From Obelidium mucronatum (taxonomy: Eukaryota; Chytridiomycota; Chytridiomycetes; Chytridiales; Chytriomycetaceae): a DNA stretch of 64,000 nt. Made by a program: the position numbers and the translations under genes. The DNA is taken from assembly GCA_025765595.1 (NCBI GenBank), contig JAIVFH010000011.1, forward strand, positions 62,001 through 126,000, in the 5' to 3' direction. This document shows, one piece after another, positions 1 to 10,538 of the stretch (position 1 is the stretch's first letter; each line of letters opens with the position of its first letter). Under the pieces are notes generated by a model that was not told the DNA's origin, did not search any database, and was given only the letters and a program-made list of their open reading frames with translations.

Positions 1-270
1 CCAAACTTGAGTCTTCTGGGGGGGTTGGAGAACAATAAGTTGACTGGTTGTCTTCCGGTTGAGTTGGGGAATCTTTGCTCTGGAGACGCGTTTTACTTTC
101 AAAAACAATAATTTTGAGCGGCTTGGTTCCGGCTGAGTTGGGAACGCTTCCGTTATTGAATGAGCTTGAGTTGTTGGGGAAATCAAGAGTTGCACGACGG
201 GCCCCTGCCCCAAACGATCCTTGATTTGATTGGACCTGGGGCTTTGCGATTTGGATCCAAGAATCTTTGA
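1..270 (+). pseudogene. Decayed leucine-rich-repeat gene fragment (3' end)
   Basis: The first 270 bases encode plant-type LRR units with the consensus LxxNxLxGxxPxELGxL, for example NKLTGCLPVELGNL in frame 1 and SGLVPAELGTLPLLNELELL further on. The units lie in different frames. The reading can be connected only by ignoring one extra A near 107, one extra G near 116 and one extra G near 177. A stop follows at 268-270. The 5' part is outside the window, so function cannot be judged. It could be a pseudogene, or an intact LRR protein hit by single-base consensus errors of the kind seen elsewhere in this window. Confidence 0.5.
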
Positions 271-489
271 GTGAGGTTTAAAGAGATTTTGGCGTGGAGT
301 AAGACTGGTCTTGTTGCCTTCTGTTTTCCTTCGATACCGATTATTATCTCAACAAAATATTACTAAGTTTCTCTTTAAGACTAAATCAGCTCTTTGAGGC
401 TGCATTTTTCGCAATCTAATTCCACAGTGCAGTAAGAAATACAGAGAAATACAGATAAACTATATGGAGAAAAAAAAATAACTTAGAAA

Positions 490-3212
490 ATGGAAGACCC
501 AGAAGTAAAAGAGATTATCCCCCCTCCAGGCATCCGAGAAATCGCCGACAAAACAGCGCGTTTCATTGCAAAAAGTGCGAATGGATTACAATTCGAAGAG
601 CGATTGCGTGAACAAAACAGGACGGATCCCAAGTTTGGCTTTCTGAACCAGCTCGATCCTTACCATAGGTTTTTTTTCATTTTCCCTCTCCAAACATCCT
701 TATTTGGTCCGAGGACGGGCTAATAACTTGTGATTTTTAACTCTAGATACTACAAGAACCGAGTTAAGGAGTTTGCATTGAACCCAACTGCGCAAGGTTT
801 GGTGACGAAACGCCTCTCGCATAACACTGAATTGGGGGGTGTCTTTCCTTCTAACTAGACAAAGCCAAGGAAGCGGCTTCAGCAGCAAGTGCTGGTGGTA
901 GTGGAGCCCAGCAGGTTGTCCCTGAACTACCCAAAGAAGCACCAAAACCAGTCGTAAAAGAGTATGAATTCACATACGAAATGCCAGCCATCTCCGCCTC
1001 GGATTTGGATATCGTTAAATTGACTGCACAGTTTGTGGCAAGAAACGGAAGGGCTTTCTTGACGCAGGTATATATATAAAAAAAAAAGAACTCACAGTGC
1101 ACCCCCCAAACCGGCACTCCAACCTCTTAAGGTCCAGTTTTTTTTTTAAATTGAATTTTTTTTTTTTTTTAGCTTGCCAGTCGCGAATCTAGAAACCCAC
1201 AATTCGACTTTCTGCGTCAAAACCATTCCTTGCATTCACTCTTCAACACCTACGTTGCCCAATACACCAAAGTCCTGATGCCCATCAAATCCCAAACCCA
1301 ACTCCTCCACGATCATGTTGCGTCCAAACAACCGCTCCTCCAACTCGCTGAACAACGCGCCGAATACCGCGCACATGCGAAAAAACTGGCGCAAGAGCGA
1401 GACGCGGAAGCCGAGGCTGAGAAACGGGCGTTCCAGGAAATTGATTGGCATGACTTTGTAGTTGTGGATACGATTGAATTTGTGGAAGGCGATGATGATG
1501 GAGATGGGACTGAATTTGCGCTACCGATATCGATTGCGGAGTTGAAGGGGTTGAGTTTGGTGGAAAAGAGTCAGTTGGTGGCTTCGGCGACTGCGCCGAG
1601 TGCTGCTGCTGTCTCGGCTGCTTCGTTGCCGCCAAAACCAACGGGAGTCTTTCCACCGCCTCCGTCGTCGCGCTTTAACCTTGCGCCGCCACCGCCAGCT
1701 GCTGCCGATGATGACAATGATGACGATCAAGAAATGGATATGGATGATGACGACGAAGAGCAGACAGTCTCCAAACCCACGACAGCTCCTGTTATTCCTC
1801 GCATGATTCCAACCACGACGAATAAGGACATTAAAATCCGAGCCAACTATAACCCCAAAGTTGGAAAATCAGGGGGCAGTAGCAACGAACCCACACAACT
1901 TTGTCCACGATGTGGACAAGCTGTCAAAGTCTCTGAAATGGCTGAGCACATGCGTATCGAACTCTTGGATCCGAAATGGAGTCAGCAGAAGCAAGCGGCT
2001 GATGCGAAAAAGAGAGACACCAACTTGAACCAAGTCGATGTAGCCAAGAACTTGACGAAATTGTCTGATTATCGTACGGATATTTTCGGAAGCGGTGATG
2101 AGATTTCTTTGGCTAGGAAAGTGGCTGAGGAGGAAGCCAAGGCAGCCAAAGAAAAGGTTGTTTGGGATGGGCATTCTACTTCCATTGGGGCTACGACTCA
2201 GAAGGTGCAATTGGCTGCCTTGGATGCTCAGTATGAGAGTATGATGAATCCGCAACCTATTGTGCCAGAGGCTTCCAAAGTTGGACCTCAATTGCCAGTT
2301 AAGATTTATATTTATTCGTAGGACTATTCTAAACTTATCGGCTGAAAAACAAAATAGGGTCAACAACGGCCGGTTGTGCCATCATATGTTCCTGGAGCAG
2401 CTCTTCCTCCAAGACCGATGGGTATGCCGCAAGCGCCTTCTTTTGCTGGCCCACCTGGAACAATGATTCCACCACCAGGTCTAGCCCCTCCAGGACTAGC
2501 TCCACCTCCGGGACTGGCGCCGCCTCCTGGATTAGCGCCACCTCCTGGATTAGCACCACCTCCTGGAATTCCTGTCATGCCAGGAATGCCAGGAATGTCT
2601 ACAGCCGCCATACCTCCACCCGCGGCTTTCCCGATGGGGATCCCACCGCCACCGCCAGGAGGGTCGGCTTATCCACCAAATGTGTCGTCGGCCTACCCCC
2701 CTCCTCCCGGAGGAGCTCCACCCCCTCCACCACCGGGAGCACCCCCAGGTGCTCCCCCTGGAGGTCCACCTCCACCTCCACCCGGTCGTCCTCGAGATGA
2801 TGACTTGGAAGGACATGATGCGAAACGCGCCAAAATTGACGGCGAATCGCAATTAATTCCAGAAGCCGCGTTTATAGCTTCGAATCCGGTATGTCGATTT
2901 AAACGAAAATATAAGTCATCTTTCAAGGTTTAAAAGAAGACAAAACAAAAAAAAAATTAGCATCCAATCAAACTTCAAATTCACGACCCCAACAATCAAA
3001 CGCACACGCTTCCAGATCTACCTATACAAACAACAGTTTCGCAACTGAAGGATCAAATTGCGGCGCTTGTTCCAGGATTCCCAGCTGGAAAGCAGAAGCT
3101 CGCGACAATGGCAGGAACATTCCTGAAGAACACCGAGACACTTGGGTATTACAATTTCAAGAGTGGGGAAGTGTTGAGTTTGAAGATGCAGACGAGAGGT
3201 GGACGAAAGTGA
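490..3212 (+). CDS. SF3A1: Splicing factor 3A subunit 1 (SF3a120/Prp21)
   Basis: This is a U2 snRNP SF3a subunit needed for prespliceosome assembly in the nucleus. Six exons (490-668, 747-796, 859-1067, 1173-2297, 2358-2888, 2961-3212) give 781 residues with intact GT..AG borders. Two SURP modules lie at about residues 14-70 and 115-175 (motifs FLNQLDPYHRYYKNRVKEF and FDFLRQNHSLHSLFNTYVAQY). They are followed by an acidic, proline-rich middle, a charged helix, a proline/glycine-rich tract at 2440-2790, and a C-terminal ubiquitin-like domain ending in RGGRK, as in animal SF3A1. The order SURP-SURP-proline tract-UBL matches the family. The ATG at 490 is preceded by A-rich leader sequence. No frame damage was seen. 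The next gene begins 56 bases after the stop on the same strand. Confidence 0.93.
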
Positions 3213-3268
3213 ATACAAGTGTTTGGTGGTGGAATTGTCTAATAATTTTTATTTATGTGTTAAAATAC

Positions 3269-4518
3269 ATGAGCCACACGGGCACGCTCACGCTGGGGTT
3301 CATCAGCAGCTACTGCGCGATCGCGAACCTGACGCGCCGCGGGTCGCTGGTGACGAACTTCGACGAGGCGCCGCTCGGGCCGGGCGCCAGCGATGTGGCG
3401 GGGTTCGTGTTCTACAACGACTTTGCGGCGCAGCTCGCGGTCGACGCCGCCAACAACTCGAGCGCGCTGCTGCGCGGCGTCGCGGTGCGCATCAAGCGCT
3501 TCTCGGACTGCGGGCCGCACGCCCAGCCAGCGTACTCCGGCCGCAGCGGCCCGTTCGCCGCCGCCGTCATGGCGCCGGACATTGCCGAAAACCACGCCGA
3601 CGTCGTCGCCCTGGTCGCCAATCAGTGGAGCGCAACGGCGCGCGTGTCGGCGCAGATGCTGTCGCTGCACAAGGTTCGGCGACTTTTTAGAGTTTTTTGT
3701 TTTTCATCGCTCGGCGCAGATTCCCTTCTGCTCCGCCGTGTCGGCGTCGCCCGTGCTCGGAAACAAACAAAACTACCCGTATCTGTGGCGCATGCAGCCA
3801 TCAGGAGGTATACATTGTATTCATTTGAACACCAAGTAGTCATCGAGATGACGATCAATACTAGCTGTCGGTGACTACTTTCTTAAACTACTTGAGGCTT
3901 GGGGAGTCAAAAGGGTTGCCGTGGTTGTCCAAAGTGACGATAACATGAGCTTCAATTGTGAGAGCTTTCTTTATTCTTGGCATACAACTACTGATGGGGC
4001 CTTCATTGCTAGATGCCTTATCGGTTGCTTCTTCATTCGCTCTTAATGATAGAATTCAAATTGTTTCAACAATTCGAGGAATCACAAATCCAAACAAGGG
4101 ATACTTGGACGACATGGTCACAAATCTCAAAATCAATGACCCACGATATATAATTATTCTAGGCCAGTCTCGATTCGTTTCCACAATCTTGTATGGATTC
4201 GGGAAAAGAGGCATTGTTGGTGGCGACAGATATGTATACCTGACAGCAAGTACTCCTCAGTACTATGGAGATCCAATCAAAGGTTTGCATACGATAAAAA
4301 AAAGGCGATGATGATTGCATGGGTATTTTAGTTTTCAAGATACTCATCCCTCCCTCTCTCTCTCTTTCTCAATAGAATTTGGCGTGGACTACTTTTATTA
4401 TCTTCAAGGCACTATTTTGCTTTTGCCGAAACCTGCAAACACAGATACAGACTTGTTTAAATCTGTCAATAAGAAGCTGAATGAGATGACTGGGGTTGAA
4501 ATTACGTTGGTTTTTCTC

Positions 4519-4588
<70 letters not shown>

Positions 4589-6804
4589 TGTCGAAGGCGG
4601 ATCGTCACCACCGAAGGCGGTGTGTTCTTTTCTTCCTGCCGCCGAAGACAGTGTCTTCGTGTCCCTTTTTTTTACGAATTGCAGTTACCATGTTGTACTG
4701 AACCTTTTGATCTACAGCCCCAGTGACTTTATCTTCTCTTTTTGGTTGCAATGCTCATATGATTGCACAATGATGATGTTATTAGGTCTCGATCGCGTAT
4801 GTATTTTTTTTTTTGTACTTCAATAATTTATTTTTGGTCTTATATTTAAGTACTGGTTAGCAAATGAAGGCCCAAAACGCATCTGCATCCAGTCTGGCAA
4901 CACGAGAATTCACAAGTAAATTAAATTACACTTCCTTCTTGAATCTTGGATATTCTGGAATAATTGATGATCCTGTTGTACTTGACCAAAATGGAAATTT
5001 GGCAACGTGAGAGAGAGAGGCATCGCATCAGCCCGTTAAAATAACCTCTTTTTTCCCCCTTTCTTCAAAGTCCATTGCAATCTCTTTATTTTACTGGAAA
5101 CTATTTCGAAGCTGTTCCGTTTGGCCAAACAGACGCAATTCCAACAAAGTACTGGATGTACAATAATTCACATCCAGTATTTCATGGAGGTGACTTAAAC
5201 TCAAGACACCATTGATAATTAAATTGTTTGCTTTTTTTTTCAGGCTCTATTGTTCCGCCTTCGGACGGGTCTATTTCATTGAGTCTAGTAAGCTATTCTC
5301 TTAAGACTCAACAGGGACAAATCATAGTCGCACTATCATCAATCGGATTCATACTATCAGCGTTATCCGCTGGGCTATTTATTCATTTCCGAAATCGAGA
5401 AGCGATTCGATCAAGTGGTTCAATTGTGTACTCTGGACAAATCATTCTTGGATGCATCATTGGATACGCCTCTCTTTTATGGAATCTAGGAGCCATGAAT
5501 CGTGTGTTATGTTCTGTCAGTATAGCTGGGACCGCCATTGCGTTTGGAATGTGCGCCAGTGCTATTATATTCCGAAATATTCAGGTTTTGCATATTTTCA
5601 AGTTGCAATCCAAATGGAAAAAGGAGGATGCATCGTTTTATGGCCGGGTATATATTATGGGTGATTTCCTTGTAGTTGCGTTTGATGTTGTGAGTTTCCC
5701 TTTTTTTTTTCGTTTTTTTTTTTTTTTTTTTCGCACACAACAAACCGGTACTCATTAACGTTACTTCCAATAAGCGACACAGACTCTTGTTATTCTCGCT
5801 CTATTATTCTCAGATGTTAATACAAAAGAATATATTATCGGAACAAACATTAGCACGCAATGTTATGTGGTTCCCAGCAAATCCATTCTATCCCGCGCTC
5901 TATTCGACACAGCAATCATATTCAACGGACTCTTAATAACAGCAATCCCAATAATAATCTGGCAATCCGCCAAACACGTACACAGACGAGAATACAATGA
6001 CTCAACCGCCTTGATTTTCATGCTCCTCATCATCACAGTGGTTCTATCCGTCCTCATCATCATCTCCAAAGAAATAAACGAGTATTCGAGGTTCAAGGAG
6101 CTGCTCTGTGTCTGGGTCATGTATACAGTTGTGTTGAGTGTGTTGGTGGTGGGGAGAGTGATTACGGCCATGGTGGAGGCGTTGGAGGAAGTCAAGGTGG
6201 ATAATGGGGCAGCAACAATTATCAAGAGTTCTGTGGCGAGGTCTTCATCTGTAAGGGAGGAGGAGCGGGTACCGAAAAGAGAGTCCGAGACGAGAGTTGA
6301 GTCTGTTACGTGTCAGCAAATATGCAAGTCTGCATATCATCTGAAACCTTTGATTCAGGTGACTCGATTGAATTTTTTTTTTTAAACTCAAAACTTCGAC
6401 GCCCGCCATAAAAATAATAATTGGGGGGGATGTTTTTTTTTTTTTTTTCGAAACAGAAAGATCAATTTTGTGTACTTCAACAAAGGAGATATTACACTTT
6501 TTGCTATTGGTGTGTGTGGTGCCATTCCTCTACGTGGAAGCCTTGTTCTATTGACCTACATACCTTGAACCATGCCCATCGTTGTCGTTCTTGGATTTCA
6601 ATTGATTCCCGAATGAATAGTGTTTGTATCCCACTTTCAAAAGAGTTGGTGTCCTTCTCTAGATTTGCGAATACTGTTCATGTGAATCCACCTCCAAAAG
6701 AAGGCGGCGGTTGGGGAGGTTTTCGTCGGAATCTGTTGCTGGTTTTGGAGTTTGAAGATAACGTTCTTGCGGAACAAGTGGAATCTCAGGTCACACAAAA
6801 TTGA
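3269..6804 (+). CDS. Class C (GABA-B/mGlu-like) G-protein-coupled receptor
   Basis: Eleven exons (3269-3673, 3720-3807, 3865-3957, 4013-4282, 4376-4505, 4718-4796, 4861-5006, 5071-5189, 5244-5689, 5783-6358, 6461-6804) encode about 897 residues. Exons 1-8 form a periplasmic-binding-protein-like ligand domain (LTLGFISSYCAI at the start; VKRVAVVVQSDDN and YIIILGQSRFVS are typical alpha/beta strands). Exons 9-10 hold seven hydrophobic helices, from IIVALSSIGFILSALSAGLFI to VMYTVVLSVLVVGRVITAMV. A Ser/Arg-rich cytosolic tail follows. No signal peptide is visible at the ATG chosen, which is odd for an ectodomain; a first exon may be missing. Exon 1 is strikingly GC-rich. Intron 4506-4717 carries 66 T and GC palindromes. 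In the last exon the frame changes near 6560 and near 6610, each fixed by dropping one base, so the tail is uncertain. Confidence 0.8.
4521..4586. repeat. Uninterrupted run of 66 T inside a receptor intron
   Basis: Positions 4521-4586 are all T on the sense strand of the class C receptor. The run lies between donor 4506 and acceptor 4717 and is followed directly by GC-rich palindromic sequence. Its exact length in the genome is uncertain, because such runs are hard to sequence. Confidence 0.9.
4588..4652. repeat. Intronic GGCGG palindrome cluster, copy 1
   Basis: After the T run come GTCGAAGGCGG, ACCACCGAAGGCGGTG and CTGCCGCCGAAGACAG. These are imperfect members of the ACCGCC-GAA-GGCGGT hairpin family that also sits in the introns at 56.06-56.21 kb and 57.78-57.88 kb. 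The loop read on the sense strand is GAA. Confidence 0.7.
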
Positions 6805-6967
6805 CTCATGAAGACAAAAAATTAAAAATAAAAATCAAGATAAAAAATCCAAGAATTAAATATATAACGCGGAAAAAAAATTATGTAGCTTATATATAAA
6901 TACTGCAATACTATCGAGAAATGTATTCGAATGATCCTAACGAGTTTCTTTTTTTTAATAAAACAAT

Positions 6968-9900
6968 TCAAATATCAACTTTCCCTAAATCCAGCTTGAA
7001 AGACTTGCTATACATGTAAGAAACATCCTTCTTCATTCCATCTCGGATTTTCTTTAGTTGAATGCCAGTGCTGCTGGATTTCTGCATACTATAATTGAAA
7101 ACGCAATCATTTGGATTCGCTGTATAAGGAGCCCTCTCTCTTGGTTTTGCAATCACAGAAGGACTATGCGGGCGGTCTGTATGGTGCGGGATGATGTCGT
7201 GAGGATGAGTCGGTGTTGGTTTCTTGAGGTGGAGTTTGGAGCTGGAATACTCTGAAACGACGGGTGGCAGTTTTGATGAATGAGCCGCCTTCTTCTTTAA
7301 TGAGATGGGAGATTTCGTAGGGGTTTTTGCTGCCGGCGGCGGCGACGGGGTGGATGGACTTGTTGACTGCATAAAGCTGGTATTGTTTGATGTTAGGGAA
7401 GTTACTGGGGAAATTGGTTTTGGCGTTCCAGGGCTTATTAATCCAAATGTTGTCACAAGAGAGTGGAATGAGCGGCGGGAAGGATAATACGGGGGTTTAT
7501 GTTTTGTGTTTTCAATGAGGAAGTGCATGGATTTGACCTGAAAAAAAATCAGTGAAAATAGAAAAATAAATAGAAAAAAAGACTCTCGAACCTTATTCAA
7601 CCACATCAACGATTCATACGCTCTCTCCGGAATAAAGTCCTTCACATAGACTTGAGGAACTTTTACAATATCCTCCAACAGACTCCGACTAAACTCACAC
7701 CGAACCACTCGCCCTTCTCCATCGGATCCACAAGAATCCCAAATCCGATCTGAAAAACTCGCGTTTGGATCAAAGTGGAAAACGCTTTGAAACCCGCACC
7801 ATGAGGAGGATGGATCTTGGTGGTGATTCGAATCTTGGAGTTCCTGGAGCTTTGCCTTCAATTGCTTCATCCCGCTTTCTCTCAGTCCTTCAAGAATATG
7901 GATTCGGTGAATCGGGTCGGTTAAAATGTATCCGCTTATGTAATCCATTCTCTTTGTTTGGGGATCTTGAACTAACGCTCCCAACAGCGGGGACGATTGG
8001 GAGTTCAATGATGTGATGAACACGTCGATGGTGTCTCGTAACTTGTGATTTTGACTCCTATATTGACGGAAAAAAAAGCATAAGCAATCAATTCAAAAAA
8101 CTTGAAACAAGCCCGTTTTTGTAATTGTATAAAAAGTTTAACTTGCTGAACACGGCCATCCTGCCAAAAACTTTGTCGTCTTCTTCAGATAATAAATCCA
8201 TTCCCTGGAATAAGGTGGCGTTTTCCAGCAATGAAGAGAAAGTTTGGCATTCAATCACAAGATTGGTTCCATGCTCCATCCAGTGTGCGGCAGGAGGAGC
8301 CAAACTGTTCCTGTAGCCTTCTGGGCGGCGAATTCGTTCATGTGATGGCAGAATGGAAGCTCTTACACGAGTTATACCCATCCCACGTTCAAAATATTCT
8401 TTCAAATTGAAGGAAGCAACACTAAAAAAAAAAAAGTTAAATTGACAACAATTTCAAGATATTCATCAAAATATCCCTCTGTGGTGGAAGTTTTGATGAA
8501 AATGCTGTGTTTTTTTTACCCGTATGGTCCCCAATCCATAGGTATGCTTTCATCCCCAGTGTCCATGTCGATAACTTCGCCATTCACCGAGTACAACTTC
8601 TTCCTTTTGGGAATACGGTCGTACACTTTGACAACGAAATCTTCTCCCAGGATTCTATTCTGTAGCTCTCGTTGGTCGACTAAACCAGCCAAGATAATAT
8701 GTCGAGTCCCCAAAATCGAAACTCGTGAATGCTTGCTATTCACACATACTTCATGCACATGTCTATCATTGTAGAATTGAAAAGTGGCAGTTGTTGGTAG
8801 GCATTGGTTGTCCAACTCTGCGTATGATAATGGGGTCTTTGGCATATTCTCAAGAGACAAAAGTGTAATCGATATGGGATTCAAAGATTTTAGCTGCGCT
8901 GCACTAAGAAGTGAGGTGTTCAGACTGAGAGTTGATTTCAGCTGGTTGAATCCGTCGATGGGATGTTCGAGACTTTCAAAAAAAAAAAGTAAGGTGGAGT
9001 GAGAGGGTAAAGAAATCAAACCCATCTTACATACATTCCGTTCACTGATAATTCCCCACAATAAAAATTGGTCAAATCAATCTTGATTTTACCCACTAGA
9101 ATACGTCTCGTTTCAAAAATAAATTTCTTTTTCGCAGCAGCTAATTTGTCTTTTTGTTTCTTTTTGGAGCTGGTACTGGTTGCCCCAGTGGTATTGCTGT
9201 TGCTATTTGGATTGCTGGAAATTTGGCTCATGCCATCATGGTCAGTTTTTGTGCTCAACTGCGGCAACGAGGCTCCAGTTGCGTTATTTGTGGATAGCGG
9301 CTTATCAAACATTCCTGGAGTATGATGAAGCAAATTGATGGCGTCTGCGCTTCCACTTCTCAGCATTCGACCCCTTGGTGGAACCTTTTTTGGACGCATT
9401 GAGGACAAATCGGCTGGTGGCGGCATTCTGACTGGACCATTGCTTCCAGGTCGAAGTTTTAATGTCGCTAATGGGGATTCACAGTGATGAGGCGAAGGAG
9501 GGGTTTTTGGACGTAGTATGGCAATGTTTGCAAGCGATTGAGCGCTTCGAGTCCTCAGCATTGAATTAGTACTCGCGCGACGCATGTGCTTTTCAGGATG
9601 ATCATAATGATGTGGATGTGGCCCATCAAGATTCGAATGATGATGCTGGTGGTAATGATTTGGGTGTTCTGATCTATCGTCTTCAGAGTCGGCCGTTGTC
9701 GCACCGCTAACCGTAGTTGCGCGCGAGAGTGGCCGCGATGCAGAAACACTTCCAGACAAATCCTCTTTGGTAGTCGTACTTCCAGAAAGATCTTTCGAAC
9801 TAAGTGAATCGAATGCTGACTGGTTGATTGCGTTGGTCTTGTTTGTGTTGGTGCTGGCAAGCAGCTCCTTGAGAATTTTGATACGATGTTTTTGCTGTTT

Positions 9901-10395
9901 AGCGGTAATACCCGAGTCTGCAAGAGTTGCATTCAGTATATCCCTGTTTATGCCCATTCCTTCCAGCATTTCTCGCGTGAGTCCGGATTTCTTTTCTACT
10001 TCGATTTTCACGATTTCATAAACTTGTATCTCAATGCGTTGATATTGTGTAAGTAATGCAACTGCGACATCTGTAGATATGTCTATTTCGTGAGATTGTT
10101 GCCAATTGACAGGTGCAAGTGCTGGAGCTGGCTGGGCACCCCGCACAGTTTCTGGCTGAGTAAACACGTGACTTTTCGCGTCAACTACTTGGGCGCCAAT
10201 CGAGTACTGTAGCTGAAACGATCTCTTCTCTTCATTGTTTGTAAAGGGTACTTTTGGAGGTAATTGCTCCTTGTCCTTTTTACTAGTGCTAGCTCCGCCC
10301 CGTCGTGGCTTTTCAATGAGGACAATTTCCCGTGGTTCAAGCTGCAATTGAGCAGCAAGAGTAAACCGTACCGAGTGGGCAGATGGCGGCTTCAT
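6968..10395 (-). CDS. CFAP92: CFAP92 (KIAA1257)-like cilia/flagella-associated protein
   Basis: Five exons on the minus strand (9035-10395, 8520-8972, 8143-8421, 7592-8057, 6968-7537) give 1042 residues. Blocks resemble animal CFAP92: WQQSHEIDI early; LNPISITLLSLENMP; RHIILAGLVDQRELQNRI followed by FVVKVYDR; and YILTDPIHRIHILEGLRESG. Each corresponds by recollection to a block in the same order in the vertebrate protein. The region between about residues 220 and 430 is low complexity (Ser, His, Pro). CFAP92 is known as a ciliary protein of poorly defined role, which fits a zoosporic organism and the axonemal dynein gene at 63 kb. I chose the ATG at 10395 because the upstream in-frame ATG at 10488 adds an atypical hydrophobic leader. 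The identification rests on remembered alignment, not a search. Confidence 0.68.
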
Positions 10396-10538
10396 TTTCG
10401 ACAGAAAAAGAGGACAACGGAAAGCATGAAACAATGCTTGGACTCTCCCCTTCAAAATGATCAACAAAGAGATTTCCCAACGACACATTTTTGTGTAGCG
10501 GTTTTTTTTTTGTTCAACCTTCCATCAACTCTGTGAAA
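10396..10538. promoter_or_regulatory. Divergent promoter between the CFAP92-like and LMBRD2-like genes
   Basis: The two start codons point away from each other across 143 bases, so both promoters must lie here or overlap the coding ends. The stretch has no recognisable TATA box and no ORF of its own. The role is inferred from gene orientation only. Confidence 0.4.
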
